Part shown: positions 16,218-24,673 of the stretch, one piece after another
How positions within the stretch are numbered: position 1 is the stretch's first letter
How the letters are laid out: every line of letters starts with the position of its first letter
Assembly (NCBI GenBank): GCA_041918615.1
Contig: JAYRVH010000007.1
Location: forward strand, 186,001 to 250,000
Length of the DNA stretch: 64,000 nt
Origin: JAEUJM01 sp041918615
Lineage (GTDB): Bacteria; Actinomycetota; Acidimicrobiia; Acidimicrobiales; DATDAH01
Reading direction: 5' to 3'
Position numbers and translations under genes: made by a program
Notes under the pieces: generated by a model
Told to the model about the DNA's origin: nothing
What the model saw: the letters and a program-made list of their open reading frames with translations, nothing else
Databases searched by the model: none

Positions 16218-17699
16218 ATGAGCCGGCAGTCGCCAACTCCCTCGCAGGCGGGCATGGACCTCACCGAGCACCTCAGGATCATCTGGACCCGCCGGTGGCG
16301 GGTACTCGCCGGGTCGGGAGCCATCGCCCTGCTCGTGTTCGCGTGGAGCAGCACCAAACAGGACGTGTACGAGGCCACTGCGTTGCTGAGCGTCACCGCG
16401 GCGGGCGCAGCGAACGGCGACTCGGTGTCGAAGGACGACACGCTCTTCCTGGCCGAGACCTACGCCGAACAGGCCACCACCGAGCCCGTGGTCCGCTCCG
16501 CCATCGAACAGGGCGCGCTGCCACTGCGGCTCCGGGAGGCCACCGCACGCCTCTCGGCCACACCATCGGCCGACGCGGGGTTCGTCACCATCACCGCAAC
16601 CGGACCGTCCCGTGAGCAGGCGCTTGCGCTCGCGCAGGCCGACGCCGACGCCCTCGTGGCCGACGTCGAGCGTCGGCAACAGGACTCGCTCGCCGCGCTC
16701 CTCGAGCCGATCCAACGCGAGATCGACGCAGCGCAGGTGCAACTCGACGCGATGCCCACCGACGACCCCTCGCGTCCGGCGCTGCAGAGCCGGCTCGACA
16801 CGCTCCGATCGGCGGCGCTCGACCGTCAGTTGCTCCAACGCGACCAGGTGGAGGTGGTGTCGCCCGCCCACAGCAGCCCCGCCCCGGTGGCTCCCAACCC
16901 CCGACGGGACGCCCTCCTGGCGTTCCTGGTCGCGCTCGTCGTCAACGCCGAGTTGATGGTCCTGGTCGAGGTGCTCGGCGACCGGTTCGGCAAGAACCTC
17001 ATCGAGGAGGTGCCCAAGGTCACCGGGCTCTCCGTCCTGGCGGAGATCCCGCGCGGCGCCGGCGCCCAGGGGGTCGAGGCCTTTCGCACGCTCCGCACCA
17101 ACCTCATGTTCGCCAAGGGCGAGAAGGGCGTCGGCACCATTGCCGTGGTCGGCGTCGAGCCCGGATGCGGCCGCTCGTACGTGGCCGCCAACATCGCCCG
17201 GTCCGCCGCGGATCTCGAGGTGCCGGTCCTCCTCATAGATGCCGACCTGCGGAGCCCGATACTCCACGACCGGTTCGGGGTACGCGTCGTTCCGGGCCTC
17301 ACCGACCTGAGGACCCGCAACGACCTCGAGCGCGTCTGCCGGCCGGTCAGCGGTGAGCCGAACCTCACCCTCATGCCCGCCGGGTCCACCACTCCGGACC
17401 CGGTGGCGCTCCTCGGCCGACTCGGCGAGGTCCTGGCCACGATCACCCGACCCGAGCTCATCGTCGTCGACACCCCGCCGAGCGCGCTCTTCGCCGATGC
17501 CATCGCCATCGCCGTGCAGTGCAATGCCACGCTCGTCGTCATCGATCCCCAGTCGTCGCGCCGGCGGGCCGTGCGCGGCCTCGTCGATTCGCTGAGGAAG
17601 GTCGGGGCCAACCCGATCGGGGTCGTGGTCAACCGGGCGGAGTCAGGTAGCTGGACCAGCTATGAGCAGCGCGAATCCGCCGTGCGCGTGGGCCTCTGA
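16218..17699 (+). CDS. Wzz/BY-kinase-like polysaccharide co-polymerase with altered P-loop
   Basis: A 493-residue membrane protein. An N-terminal Wzz-like domain starts with MDLTEHLRIIWTRRWR and a helix at about residues 30-45, followed by a periplasmic coiled-coil region and a second helix near residue 240. A cytoplasmic BY-kinase-like domain follows from about residue 280. That domain keeps Walker A' (LLIDADLRSP) and Walker B (LIVVDTPPS), but Walker A reads GVEPGCGRS, with Arg where the invariant Lys is expected. The C-terminus has only one tyrosine, not a cluster. Such proteins control chain length and export of extracellular polysaccharide; kinase activity is doubtful here. ATG 16254 is an alternative start. 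Confidence 0.82.
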   Translation: MSRQSPTPSQAGMDLTEHLRIIWTRRWRVLAGSGAIALLVFAWSSTKQDVYEATALLSVTAAGAANGDSVSKDDTLFLAETYAEQATTEPVVRSAIEQGALPLRLREATARLSATPSADAGFVTITATGPSREQALALAQADADALVADVERRQQDSLAALLEPIQREIDAAQVQLDAMPTDDPSRPALQSRLDTLRSAALDRQLLQRDQVEVVSPAHSSPAPVAPNPRRDALLAFLVALVVNAELMVLVEVLGDRFGKNLIEEVPKVTGLSVLAEIPRGAGAQGVEAFRTLRTNLMFAKGEKGVGTIAVVGVEPGCGRSYVAANIARSAADLEVPVLLIDADLRSPILHDRFGVRVVPGLTDLRTRNDLERVCRPVSGEPNLTLMPAGSTTPDPVALLGRLGEVLATITRPELIVVDTPPSALFADAIAIAVQCNATLVVIDPQSSRRRAVRGLVDSLRKVGANPIGVVVNRAESGSWTSYEQRESAVRVGL

Positions 17700-17723
17700 G
17701 CGCGCGCTGCCCAGTCGGCCAAC

Positions 17724-18809
17724 TCAGCCCACGACGGCAGGCAGGGTCGAGGCGGTGGCGCGTTCTCGTAGTCGGTGGTAGCGCTCACCGCCGAGGTCCA
17801 CCCCCCGAGCCACGGCCGAGGTGATCCTGCCCGATCCCGCCAGCACCAGCGTGGTCTCGTAGGTGCCCGTGCTCCAGGCGAGCTTGTACGGGTCGTCGCC
17901 GATCGACAGATCGACCCCGCGGGACTCGTCCGAGGCTCGACGAACGATCTGGGCGAGAGCGAGGTGGCCGGGTGAGTACTCCCGGGCCGAGGGCTCGAAC
18001 CGGCCGGCCCACAGCACGATCCAGCCGCCCACGGCGAAGCCCAGGTCGGCGGTGACGACGACGCCCCCGACCCGGCCCACGAAGAGCCGGAGCGACCCCT
18101 CGTCGGCCGTACGGGAGAGCAGGTCGCGGGTGAACGGGGCCCACGGCTCGGCGAAGAGGTCGAGCCGTGGATTCTCCCGCTCTGCGGCGCGATAGACCCG
18201 TTCGACCTCCGGCAGCACCGCTGCCACCCGATCGGGAAGGGTGACCGTCTCCAGCGTGAAGGCCTCACCAGCGGCCTCCAGCCGCTCGGCGGCCTGACGG
18301 AGCCGGCGCCGATGGCTCTTCTTGCGACCCGCGAGGAACGCGTCGACGTCGGGCCCGGGCTCGATCACCGGGCAGGTGTCGTGGGCGTGCACGCGGCACC
18401 CCGGTACCAGCGCTCGGAGCTCGGCCAGTCCCGCGCCGTCACGCCGGTACTCCACGAGCTGGGCGATCCGTCCGACACCCCCGAGCGCCTCGTCCCACAA
18501 GGCCGCGCTGACGTCGGCCCGACCCGGGTCCACCAGGGCCTCGCCGACCGCACCCAACCCGTGGCCGAGGAAGCGAAGCACGCGGAGCGGACCGAGCGAT
18601 CGTCCGTGGAGGGGCAGCAGCCCCACCAGCTCGTCGCCCTCGGTGGCCACCACGACCCGCAGCGTGCCCCGGCCGAGGTGCTCCCACCAGGTGGTCCCCC
18701 ACGACGGTCGCACGAACAACGACGCCCCGACGCGGTCGGCCAGACGGTTCCAGGCCGGGATCATCGGGCCCAGGGCATCCATCGAGGCCAGGGTGTCGAC
18801 CCGGATCAT
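17724..18809 (-). CDS. CelD/BcsL-type GNAT acetyltransferase
   Basis: 361 residues with a two-lobed GNAT layout of the CelD (cellulose/exopolysaccharide biosynthesis) group. The N-terminal part has WNRLADRVGASLFVRPSWGTTWWEHL. The middle has FLAGRKKSHRRRLRQAAERLEAAGEAFTLE, which is highly characteristic of this family. The C-terminal part has GRVGGVVVTADLGFAVGGWIVLWAGRFEPSAREYSPGHLAL and DLSIGDDPYKLAW. It probably acylates a sugar precursor of the exopolysaccharide. The stop and start are tightly linked with the gene at 18806 (4-bp overlap), and it converges with the BY-kinase-like gene with 24 bp between. Confidence 0.8.
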   Translation of the reverse strand: MIRVDTLASMDALGPMIPAWNRLADRVGASLFVRPSWGTTWWEHLGRGTLRVVVATEGDELVGLLPLHGRSLGPLRVLRFLGHGLGAVGEALVDPGRADVSAALWDEALGGVGRIAQLVEYRRDGAGLAELRALVPGCRVHAHDTCPVIEPGPDVDAFLAGRKKSHRRRLRQAAERLEAAGEAFTLETVTLPDRVAAVLPEVERVYRAAERENPRLDLFAEPWAPFTRDLLSRTADEGSLRLFVGRVGGVVVTADLGFAVGGWIVLWAGRFEPSAREYSPGHLALAQIVRRASDESRGVDLSIGDDPYKLAWSTGTYETTLVLAGSGRITSAVARGVDLGGERYHRLRERATASTLPAVVG

Positions 18810-20092
18810 CGGACGGCCTCGAGGTGGCGCCGCGCCGCCGCGGGGCCCCCGGCGGCCCGATGGGCCCTGAGCGCGGCCGTCACGATCTCCTGTCGCCGCT
18901 CGGGGTCGAGCCCCGGTCGGCTCGCCGCCACCGACACCAGTTCGTCCAGGTCGACGGCCGGGTCCCCGCGGTACGAGTCGGTCCAGTCCACGACACCGGC
19001 GACCTGTCCACGGTCCACGACGAGGCAGCCGAGCCAGTAGTCACCGTGGACGAGCACCTGACCGTTCGCGTCGGCCGTGAGCCGCTGGATCCGGGCCAGG
19101 ACCTCGGCCCCGGCCGCGGTCCATGCGACCAGCCGGCGCGCCGGCATCGTCAGTGCGTCGAGGCCCCCACCGGCGACCCAGGTGATCCGCAACCGGCGGG
19201 GGTCGGGGCGATCGATCACCTGCGGGGCGAGGGCGAAGCCGGCAGCGGCCAGGGTGGCCAACGCGGCCTCGACCCGGTCGGCGTCCTCGCGGTTTCGGAA
19301 CCACTTCTCGACCCCGTCCGGACCGGCACCGAGCACGACCACTCCCTGGTCGTTCTCCTCGACCCCGATCCGGCCCGACGGCGTGAGCGGGTCGTCCGGA
19401 GCCGCCGCCGGACGCCGTGCGACGATCAGCCATGCCGGCACGAGGCCCGTGGCCCGTCCGATCCCCGCGCCGGCCCGCAACGCCCGGAGTGCCCAGCCCC
19501 GGCCGCCGCCGACGAGCGAGGTGGCCGCGGTCAGCACCGACCGGGCGACCTCGTGCCGATCGGTCCGGAAGGCGACCACCGGCGACGACGAGCTCCTCAG
19601 GAGGGCGAACGTCGACGTCGAGGCCAGCCCGGCATGGCGAAGCCGACGCACGAGTTTCCGATGGCTTCCACCTGTCGCACCGGACGGTCGACCGCGCAGC
19701 CGGTCGACGGCACGCAGCGGGCTCACGGCGTTGTCGGTGAGGATCACCAGGCGGCCCGACGGCGCCAGGCGACGAGCCACCCGATCGAGCGAGACCGCGC
19801 GCACCGTGCCCTGGAGGATGACGAGGTCGAGCTCCCGATCGGGGCCCAGGAGCGAGTCGAGGGACCCGACCTCGACATCGATCGGCGCCCCGTCCACCTC
19901 GGCGAGCGCGAGCGGGCCCGTGACGGCGTCGGTCACGGCCACCGAGAGCGAGCCGGCACGACCGGCCAGGCGGGTGAGCGCAGGCCCTGGCGCCCCGGTG
20001 ACGATCAGCACGCGGTGTCCGGGGCGCATCGGGACGAGGTCGAGCCAGGCGTCCGACCAACCGGTTGACCGCTCCGTGGGGGTCGGCACCAT
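18806..20092 (-). CDS. Fusion of methyltransferase-like and APH-like kinase domains
   Basis: 428 residues. The N-terminal ~190 residues resemble a class I SAM-methyltransferase fold (VLIVTGAPGPALTRLA, then LDLVILQGTVRAVSLDRVARRLAPSGRLVILTDN), though the glycine loop is weak. The C-terminal ~200 residues are an aminoglycoside-phosphotransferase-like kinase with VEKWFRNRED (ATP-site Lys), VLVHGDYWLGCLVV (catalytic loop) and GVVDWTDSYRGDPAVDLDEL (metal Asp). In the catalytic loop the Asn expected five residues after the Asp is Cys. ATG 20092 is chosen; GTG 20098, overlapping the upstream stop, is an alternative. Context suggests sugar or lipid-carrier modification; the activity of each half is uncertain. 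Confidence 0.72.
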   Translation of the reverse strand: MVPTPTERSTGWSDAWLDLVPMRPGHRVLIVTGAPGPALTRLAGRAGSLSVAVTDAVTGPLALAEVDGAPIDVEVGSLDSLLGPDRELDLVILQGTVRAVSLDRVARRLAPSGRLVILTDNAVSPLRAVDRLRGRPSGATGGSHRKLVRRLRHAGLASTSTFALLRSSSSPVVAFRTDRHEVARSVLTAATSLVGGGRGWALRALRAGAGIGRATGLVPAWLIVARRPAAAPDDPLTPSGRIGVEENDQGVVVLGAGPDGVEKWFRNREDADRVEAALATLAAAGFALAPQVIDRPDPRRLRITWVAGGGLDALTMPARRLVAWTAAGAEVLARIQRLTADANGQVLVHGDYWLGCLVVDRGQVAGVVDWTDSYRGDPAVDLDELVSVAASRPGLDPERRQEIVTAALRAHRAAGGPAAARRHLEAVR

Positions 20093-20094
20093 CG

Positions 20095-21561
20095 TCACGA
20101 GAGGACCACCTCCTGGTTCTTCACGAGATCGCGAAGACCCCGCGGCCCACCCACGCGGAACAGGTGCAGGGCGGCGACGTAGGTGGCGCCCGACGCCAGG
20201 ATCGCCAACGGCCACCACGCCACGTCGTCGGAGGCGAGCACGACCACGACCGTCGCCGCCCCTGCGGCCACCGTCCTGGCGGTCGAACGCCACGGCAGTG
20301 GCCGGATGCCGGGCACGGCGAGCACGGCGCTGCCGAGCGCGGCGAGGACCGCGACCTCGGTCACGACCGTCGCGATCGCCGAGCCGAAGTAGGACCAGTG
20401 AGGGATCAGCGCGAAGTTCAGCCCGACGTTGACGGCAACGCCGCCGATCATGGCCGCCGCGTAGCGCCGGTTCCGGCCCACGGCGACGAGGATCACGAAG
20501 CAGAGCTGCGTGAAGAAGTTGAGCGCCTGGGCGGCCACGAGGGCACGGCTCGCCCCGGTGGCCACCTCGTACCGGCTCCCGTACAGCAGCGAGATCAGCT
20601 CGCGGGCGAAGCCGGTGAAGACGATCGTGCTGCCGACGGCGGCGACGAACAGGAGCACGAAGGCGTGGGTGGACGCGCCGCGGAACCGAACGGGGTCGTC
20701 GGGCCAGGCGTCGACCAACATGGTCAGGGCAGGGACGGCCACCGCGGCGCCGATCGACCCGAGCAGGTCCGAGAACTTGTAGCCCACGCTGTAGATCCCG
20801 ACCGAGTTCAGGCTGTCGAGCGACCCGAGCATCACCGTGTCGATCTTCATGTAGAGGGACGCGGCGGCCGCCCCGACCGCGAGCGGGGCGGCCTCGCGGA
20901 GCCATGGTCCCCACGCCCTGACATCGACCCGCCAACGCAGCAGGGGGCCGGCACGACGCGAGTACCAGGCCAGCTCGCCCGCAGGGAACAGGGCGGCCGC
21001 TGCCGCGAACCACACGAGGCCGACGTGGCCCGAAAGGACGAGGGCGACCGTCGCGATCAGTTGGGCCAACTGGCCCAGCACCGACCCGACGGCCACGTCT
21101 CGTAACCACAGGCGAGCCTGGAAGAGCAGGACGAGCGAGTTGGCGGCCGAGGCGATCACCAGGCTGAGCCCGGCGGCGGCCATGCCGAACACCACCGAGG
21201 AGGGGTAGTCGCCGGCGACCACCACCACCAGTGCGATGACCGCCGACAGCACACCCAGCAGTGTCCTCAACACCATGTAGTTCGTGATGGTGGCCCCGGC
21301 CTCGTCGGGGTCCTCCATGACCTCGACCAGCACGATCCGACCGATGTGCAGGTCGGAGACGATCCCCAGGATCCCGGCCAGGCCGAAGATGAACGAGTAG
21401 CCGCCCCAGGCGTCGGCCGGGAGCTGGCGGATGACGATGAGCGTGCCGGCCCACCCCATGACCGCCACCAGGTAGCGCCGGGCGAGCAGGATCCCCGCCC
21501 CGGACGTGAGCGAGGTGGATACCCGGGGCGGGCGCGGTGGAGGCGTGGTGTCGTTGGCCAT
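20095..21561 (-). CDS. Oligosaccharide flippase (Wzx/MATE-like)
   Basis: A 488-residue membrane protein with about 12-14 helices, typical of polysaccharide biosynthesis (Wzx) exporters that flip lipid-linked repeat units. Recognisable parts are GWAGTLIVIRQLPADAWGGYSFIFGLAGILGIVSDLHIGR in the first repeat and the central MKIDTVMLGSLDSLNSVGIYSVGYKFSDLL, a signature of the family. I prefer the ATG at 21561 (MANDTT) to one 28 codons earlier, since the extra N-terminus is not hydrophobic. Its stop nearly touches the fusion gene downstream. It faces the deacetylase gene across 126 bp. Confidence 0.88.
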   Translation of the reverse strand: MANDTTPPPRPPRVSTSLTSGAGILLARRYLVAVMGWAGTLIVIRQLPADAWGGYSFIFGLAGILGIVSDLHIGRIVLVEVMEDPDEAGATITNYMVLRTLLGVLSAVIALVVVVAGDYPSSVVFGMAAAGLSLVIASAANSLVLLFQARLWLRDVAVGSVLGQLAQLIATVALVLSGHVGLVWFAAAAALFPAGELAWYSRRAGPLLRWRVDVRAWGPWLREAAPLAVGAAAASLYMKIDTVMLGSLDSLNSVGIYSVGYKFSDLLGSIGAAVAVPALTMLVDAWPDDPVRFRGASTHAFVLLFVAAVGSTIVFTGFARELISLLYGSRYEVATGASRALVAAQALNFFTQLCFVILVAVGRNRRYAAAMIGGVAVNVGLNFALIPHWSYFGSAIATVVTEVAVLAALGSAVLAVPGIRPLPWRSTARTVAAGAATVVVVLASDDVAWWPLAILASGATYVAALHLFRVGGPRGLRDLVKNQEVVLS

Positions 21562-21687
21562 GGTCGAAGCCGCCGCAGGCTGCCCGAGACGATGCGACCG
21601 GGCCACGGTTGGCGTGCACGCGCCTATCGACGGATCGGCGGCCATTTGAAGGCTTCAGGTACGCCGCGTCGGGCCGATCAGGGAGCC

Positions 21688-22530
21688 ATGACGATGGAAC
21701 GGCGCGGCACGGCCCGCCACCTGGTGAGCATGGCCGCGGCCGCCACGCAGGCGCTGGTCGCCGGTCGGTCGCGCACGCCCGGTGCGGTGGTGATGGCCTA
21801 CCACGACGTGGGGCCGGGGGCCGAGCGCGGGACCGACTACTACGTGACGCCCGAGCAGCTCCGCCGACAGCTCGACCTGGCCGGACGGCTGGGCCTCGAG
21901 TTCGTGCCGCTGCACGACCTCGTCAGGGCGATGGAAGCGGGCGAGGCCGTCGACGGGCTCGCCGCGGTCACCTTCGACGACGCGTTCCGCGGCGTCGCGA
22001 CCGATGCCGCTCCGGTGCTCGCAGCCATGGAGGTGCCCGGCACGGTGTTCGTCCCGTCCCGGTGCCTCGGGACCACGCCGCGCTGGTGGCCCGGGGCTCG
22101 ACCGTTGATGTCCGAGGATGACCTGCTCGGGCTCGCCGAGGCCGGCTGGGGCATGGGCGCGCACTCGCGCCACCACGTGCAACTGGTGGGCCTCCCGGAC
22201 GCGGCGCTCGACGCCGAGCTCGCCGGCGGCCGTCATGACCTCGAGGAGCTCATCGGCACGCCCGTCGAACTGGTCGCCTACCCCGACGGCCGCCACGACG
22301 AACGGGTCCGTCGCTCGGCCCGCGCCGCCGGGTACCGGGCCGGGTTCACCTTCGTGAACGGCCGGCTCTCGAATGGCGACGACCCCTTTCGGCTCGCCCG
22401 TCTCACCATGGGTGACCATCAGGGACGGCTCCGGCTCACGACCCACCTCACCCGCCCGGCGACGAGCTGGCCGGACCCACCCACCCAACCCGATCCCGCC
22501 GATCGGACCCCCGCGGAGGCACAGCGATGA
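21688..22530 (+). CDS. Polysaccharide deacetylase (NodB homology)
   Basis: A 280-residue CE4-type deacetylase. VVMAYHDVGPG starts the domain; VTFDDAFRG carries the metal/base aspartates (TFDD motif); GMGAHSRHHVQL is the H-S/T-x-x-x-H zinc motif; and VAYPDGRHDERV and AGFTFVNGR follow. There is no clear cleavable signal, so it may act in the cytoplasm or be exported in an atypical way. GGGAG precedes the ATG at 21688. It removes N- or O-acetyl groups from a glycan, here probably the cluster's exopolysaccharide. The stop overlaps the next start (ATGA). Confidence 0.9.
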   Translation: MTMERRGTARHLVSMAAAATQALVAGRSRTPGAVVMAYHDVGPGAERGTDYYVTPEQLRRQLDLAGRLGLEFVPLHDLVRAMEAGEAVDGLAAVTFDDAFRGVATDAAPVLAAMEVPGTVFVPSRCLGTTPRWWPGARPLMSEDDLLGLAEAGWGMGAHSRHHVQLVGLPDAALDAELAGGRHDLEELIGTPVELVAYPDGRHDERVRRSARAAGYRAGFTFVNGRLSNGDDPFRLARLTMGDHQGRLRLTTHLTRPATSWPDPPTQPDPADRTPAEAQR

Positions 22531-23420
22531 CCACGGTCGACAATCCCCCACCACGACCGGCGAGCCTGCTCGACATCGACGCCGGCGCGTGGCGGACCCA
22601 CGCGGGCCGCGCCCCGTTCCTGGTTCGACACCACCTGGTGGGCCACCCCCTCCTCACCCACGAATCGGTCGCCGCCCTCGCCGGGCGCCTTCCGCTGCAG
22701 GACGTGGAGTCGTTCACCGACGACCTCCCCCGGGTGTTCGACTCGGACGAGGTCGGTGCCCTGGACCGGCCACCGGAGGAGCTCGCCCGCCGGGTCGTCG
22801 AGCTGCGCCGCTGGGTGGGCCTGCACTACATCGAGCAGGACGAGGCCTACCGGGAGATGGTGCGCGACTGCATCGAGGACGTCACGGGCGCGGTGGCCGG
22901 ATGGCACGAGCGGATCAGTCGTCCCGAGGGCTACATCTTCCTGTCGCCCCCCGGGTCGGTGACGCCCGCCCACGTCGACCACGAGCACAACTTCCTGCTC
23001 CAGGTGGCGGGGACCAAGACGATGACGATCGGCTTCCTCGACCCCGACCGGGAGGAGCGGCTGCTCGAGTCGATGTACGACGGGCACTACGGCCGCACCG
23101 ACGCACTGCCCGACGAGTGCGAGTCGTTCGTCCTCGAGCCCGGGACGGGCGTGTACGTGCCCCCCCGGTCGGTCCACCTGGTCGAGAACCACGCCAACGT
23201 CTCGATCTCGTTCTCGCTCGTCTTCCACGCCCCGAGCCTCGACCGTGAGGCGCTGGTGTACGCCTTCAACGCCAAGACCCGCCGACTCGGTCTGGAGCCC
23301 CGCCATCCCGGGCGCTCACGCCACCGCGATCGAGCCAAGGCGGCCGCCGTCCGGCTGTGGCGACGACGGCCGAAGGGGCCGGACCACACTCAGCGCGCCC
23401 CGACGACCGCAGAACGGTAG
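22527..23420 (+). CDS. JmjC/cupin-like putative Fe(II)/2-oxoglutarate oxygenase
   Basis: 297 residues. The core has GYIFLSPPGSVTPAHVDHEHNFLLQVAGTKTMTIG, where HVD supplies the HxD of the iron triad, and a later PRSVHLVENHANVSISFSLVF, which supplies the distal His. This is the layout of JmjC/cupin-8 oxygenases. A basic tail (residues ~260-297) is unusual. ATG 22527 overlaps the deacetylase stop, so the two are co-translated. Its 3' end overlaps the convergent hydrolase gene by 31 bp. It may hydroxylate a glycan precursor or a protein; substrate unknown. Confidence 0.72.
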   Translation: MTTVDNPPPRPASLLDIDAGAWRTHAGRAPFLVRHHLVGHPLLTHESVAALAGRLPLQDVESFTDDLPRVFDSDEVGALDRPPEELARRVVELRRWVGLHYIEQDEAYREMVRDCIEDVTGAVAGWHERISRPEGYIFLSPPGSVTPAHVDHEHNFLLQVAGTKTMTIGFLDPDREERLLESMYDGHYGRTDALPDECESFVLEPGTGVYVPPRSVHLVENHANVSISFSLVFHAPSLDREALVYAFNAKTRRLGLEPRHPGRSRHRDRAKAAAVRLWRRRPKGPDHTQRAPTTAER

Positions 23421-24493
23421 GCGTCCAAGGCCGGCTTCGGCGAGAAGTCGCGGCGGACCAGGCCGAAGTTGGCCTCACGATCCGTCGGGTCCTCCGACGA
23501 GTCCCGGTAGGAGTAGACGAAGAGCGGCCCGACCCACTGCCACCGGCGGGCGGCGACCACGCCGTCGCGTATCAGCGTCGCCTGGCGGGCCTCGTCGACG
23601 GCGCCTTCGCCCGATCCCGTCGGCGCGCCATACTCCGTGAGCCACACGCGCCGGTCCCCGTCACCCTCCGACGCCAGGACCTCGTGGACCTCGGGCAACC
23701 GGATGAAGGCGTTCCAGTCTGAGGTCGAACGGTCGAGCGGCGAGGCGGGATAGCAGTAGGGATGCACGGCGACGGCATCGAAGGACCCACCACCACCGGC
23801 CCCGTAGACCTGCCGGAGGAAGGTGGCCGGGGCGATGAACGACCCGTCACCTGCGTCCTCTCCAGGGGCGAGCCCGCCGCTGATGACCGTCGCCCCCCCG
23901 TCGACGGCGCGCACGGCCTCTGCCGCGGCGCCGAGCAGTGCGGTGTAGGCGGCCGCGTCCGGGCGGGGGGCCCAGAACGAGGCGGCGTTCGGCTCGTTCC
24001 AGATCTCCCAGGTGTGCACACCCCTCGGCGCGTACCGGCGCGTGGCCTCGCCCACGAAGCGCCCGAAGTCCGAGACGTCGGTCGGCGGGTTCTTGTCGGA
24101 TGTGCCCACGGGGCGGGCCCACGAGGGCGTGTAGGCGGGAAGGGCCAGGACCCGGAGCCCGTGGGCCTGGGCCGCGGCCACCATCCGGTCGGTCGCCGCC
24201 CAGTCCCAGGCTGCCCGCTCGGGCTCGATCGCGGGCCAGTTGAGGTCCAGCCGGATCCACGTCGCCCCGGTCGAGGCCATCGCCCGGAGCTCCCGCTCCA
24301 TGTCCGTGTCGGACAAAGCGGCGAAGGAACCGCCGGGCGAGAACCCGGCGAGCGCGGCGTGCTCGGGAGACGGGCCCCCCGACGACGACGCGCACGAGGG
24401 CGAGAAGAGCGCCAGGACGCCGAGGCCGCACACGGCCCACCGGCCCACTCGCCGCTGCCCGATCGACAGCGACCGGCTCTTGACTCGTTGCAC
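23390..24493 (-). CDS. Exported glycoside hydrolase (clan GH-A, GH39/GH5-like)
   Basis: A 367-residue protein with an N-terminal signal (VCGLGVLALFSPSC) that ends in a possible lipoprotein cysteine. It has a TIM-barrel with the acid/base Glu in HTWEIWNEPNAASFW and the nucleophile Glu in RVWLTEYGAPTGSG; ATWIRLDLNWPAIEP starts the barrel. The GTG at 24493 has a strong GGAGGAG six bases upstream, so I chose it over an ATG at 24532. Within an exopolysaccharide locus such enzymes usually trim or release the polymer. It is divergent from the GT4 gene at 24674. Substrate not determinable. Confidence 0.85.
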   Translation of the reverse strand: MQRVKSRSLSIGQRRVGRWAVCGLGVLALFSPSCASSSGGPSPEHAALAGFSPGGSFAALSDTDMERELRAMASTGATWIRLDLNWPAIEPERAAWDWAATDRMVAAAQAHGLRVLALPAYTPSWARPVGTSDKNPPTDVSDFGRFVGEATRRYAPRGVHTWEIWNEPNAASFWAPRPDAAAYTALLGAAAEAVRAVDGGATVISGGLAPGEDAGDGSFIAPATFLRQVYGAGGGGSFDAVAVHPYCYPASPLDRSTSDWNAFIRLPEVHEVLASEGDGDRRVWLTEYGAPTGSGEGAVDEARQATLIRDGVVAARRWQWVGPLFVYSYRDSSEDPTDREANFGLVRRDFSPKPALDAYRSAVVGAR

Positions 24494-24673
24494 GTGGGTC
24501 TCCTCCGGCGCAGGCGGCGCGCCTGAACCCATCGGCACGTTCCGACCGGCCTCCAGCGATCGCCCGGCACAATCCCTCGACCCGGGAACCCTCGAAGCCA
24601 CGAGAACCCTCAACACCCGCGGCACCGGTTCCGATGGTACGGGGAACCAACGGCACGAGAAGAGGAGGTGTCC

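Noticed and set aside
18806..21619. One 937-residue minus-strand protein
   Set aside because: The upper part is a frame-shifted shadow of the flippase gene; recognisable protein begins only at 20092-20098.
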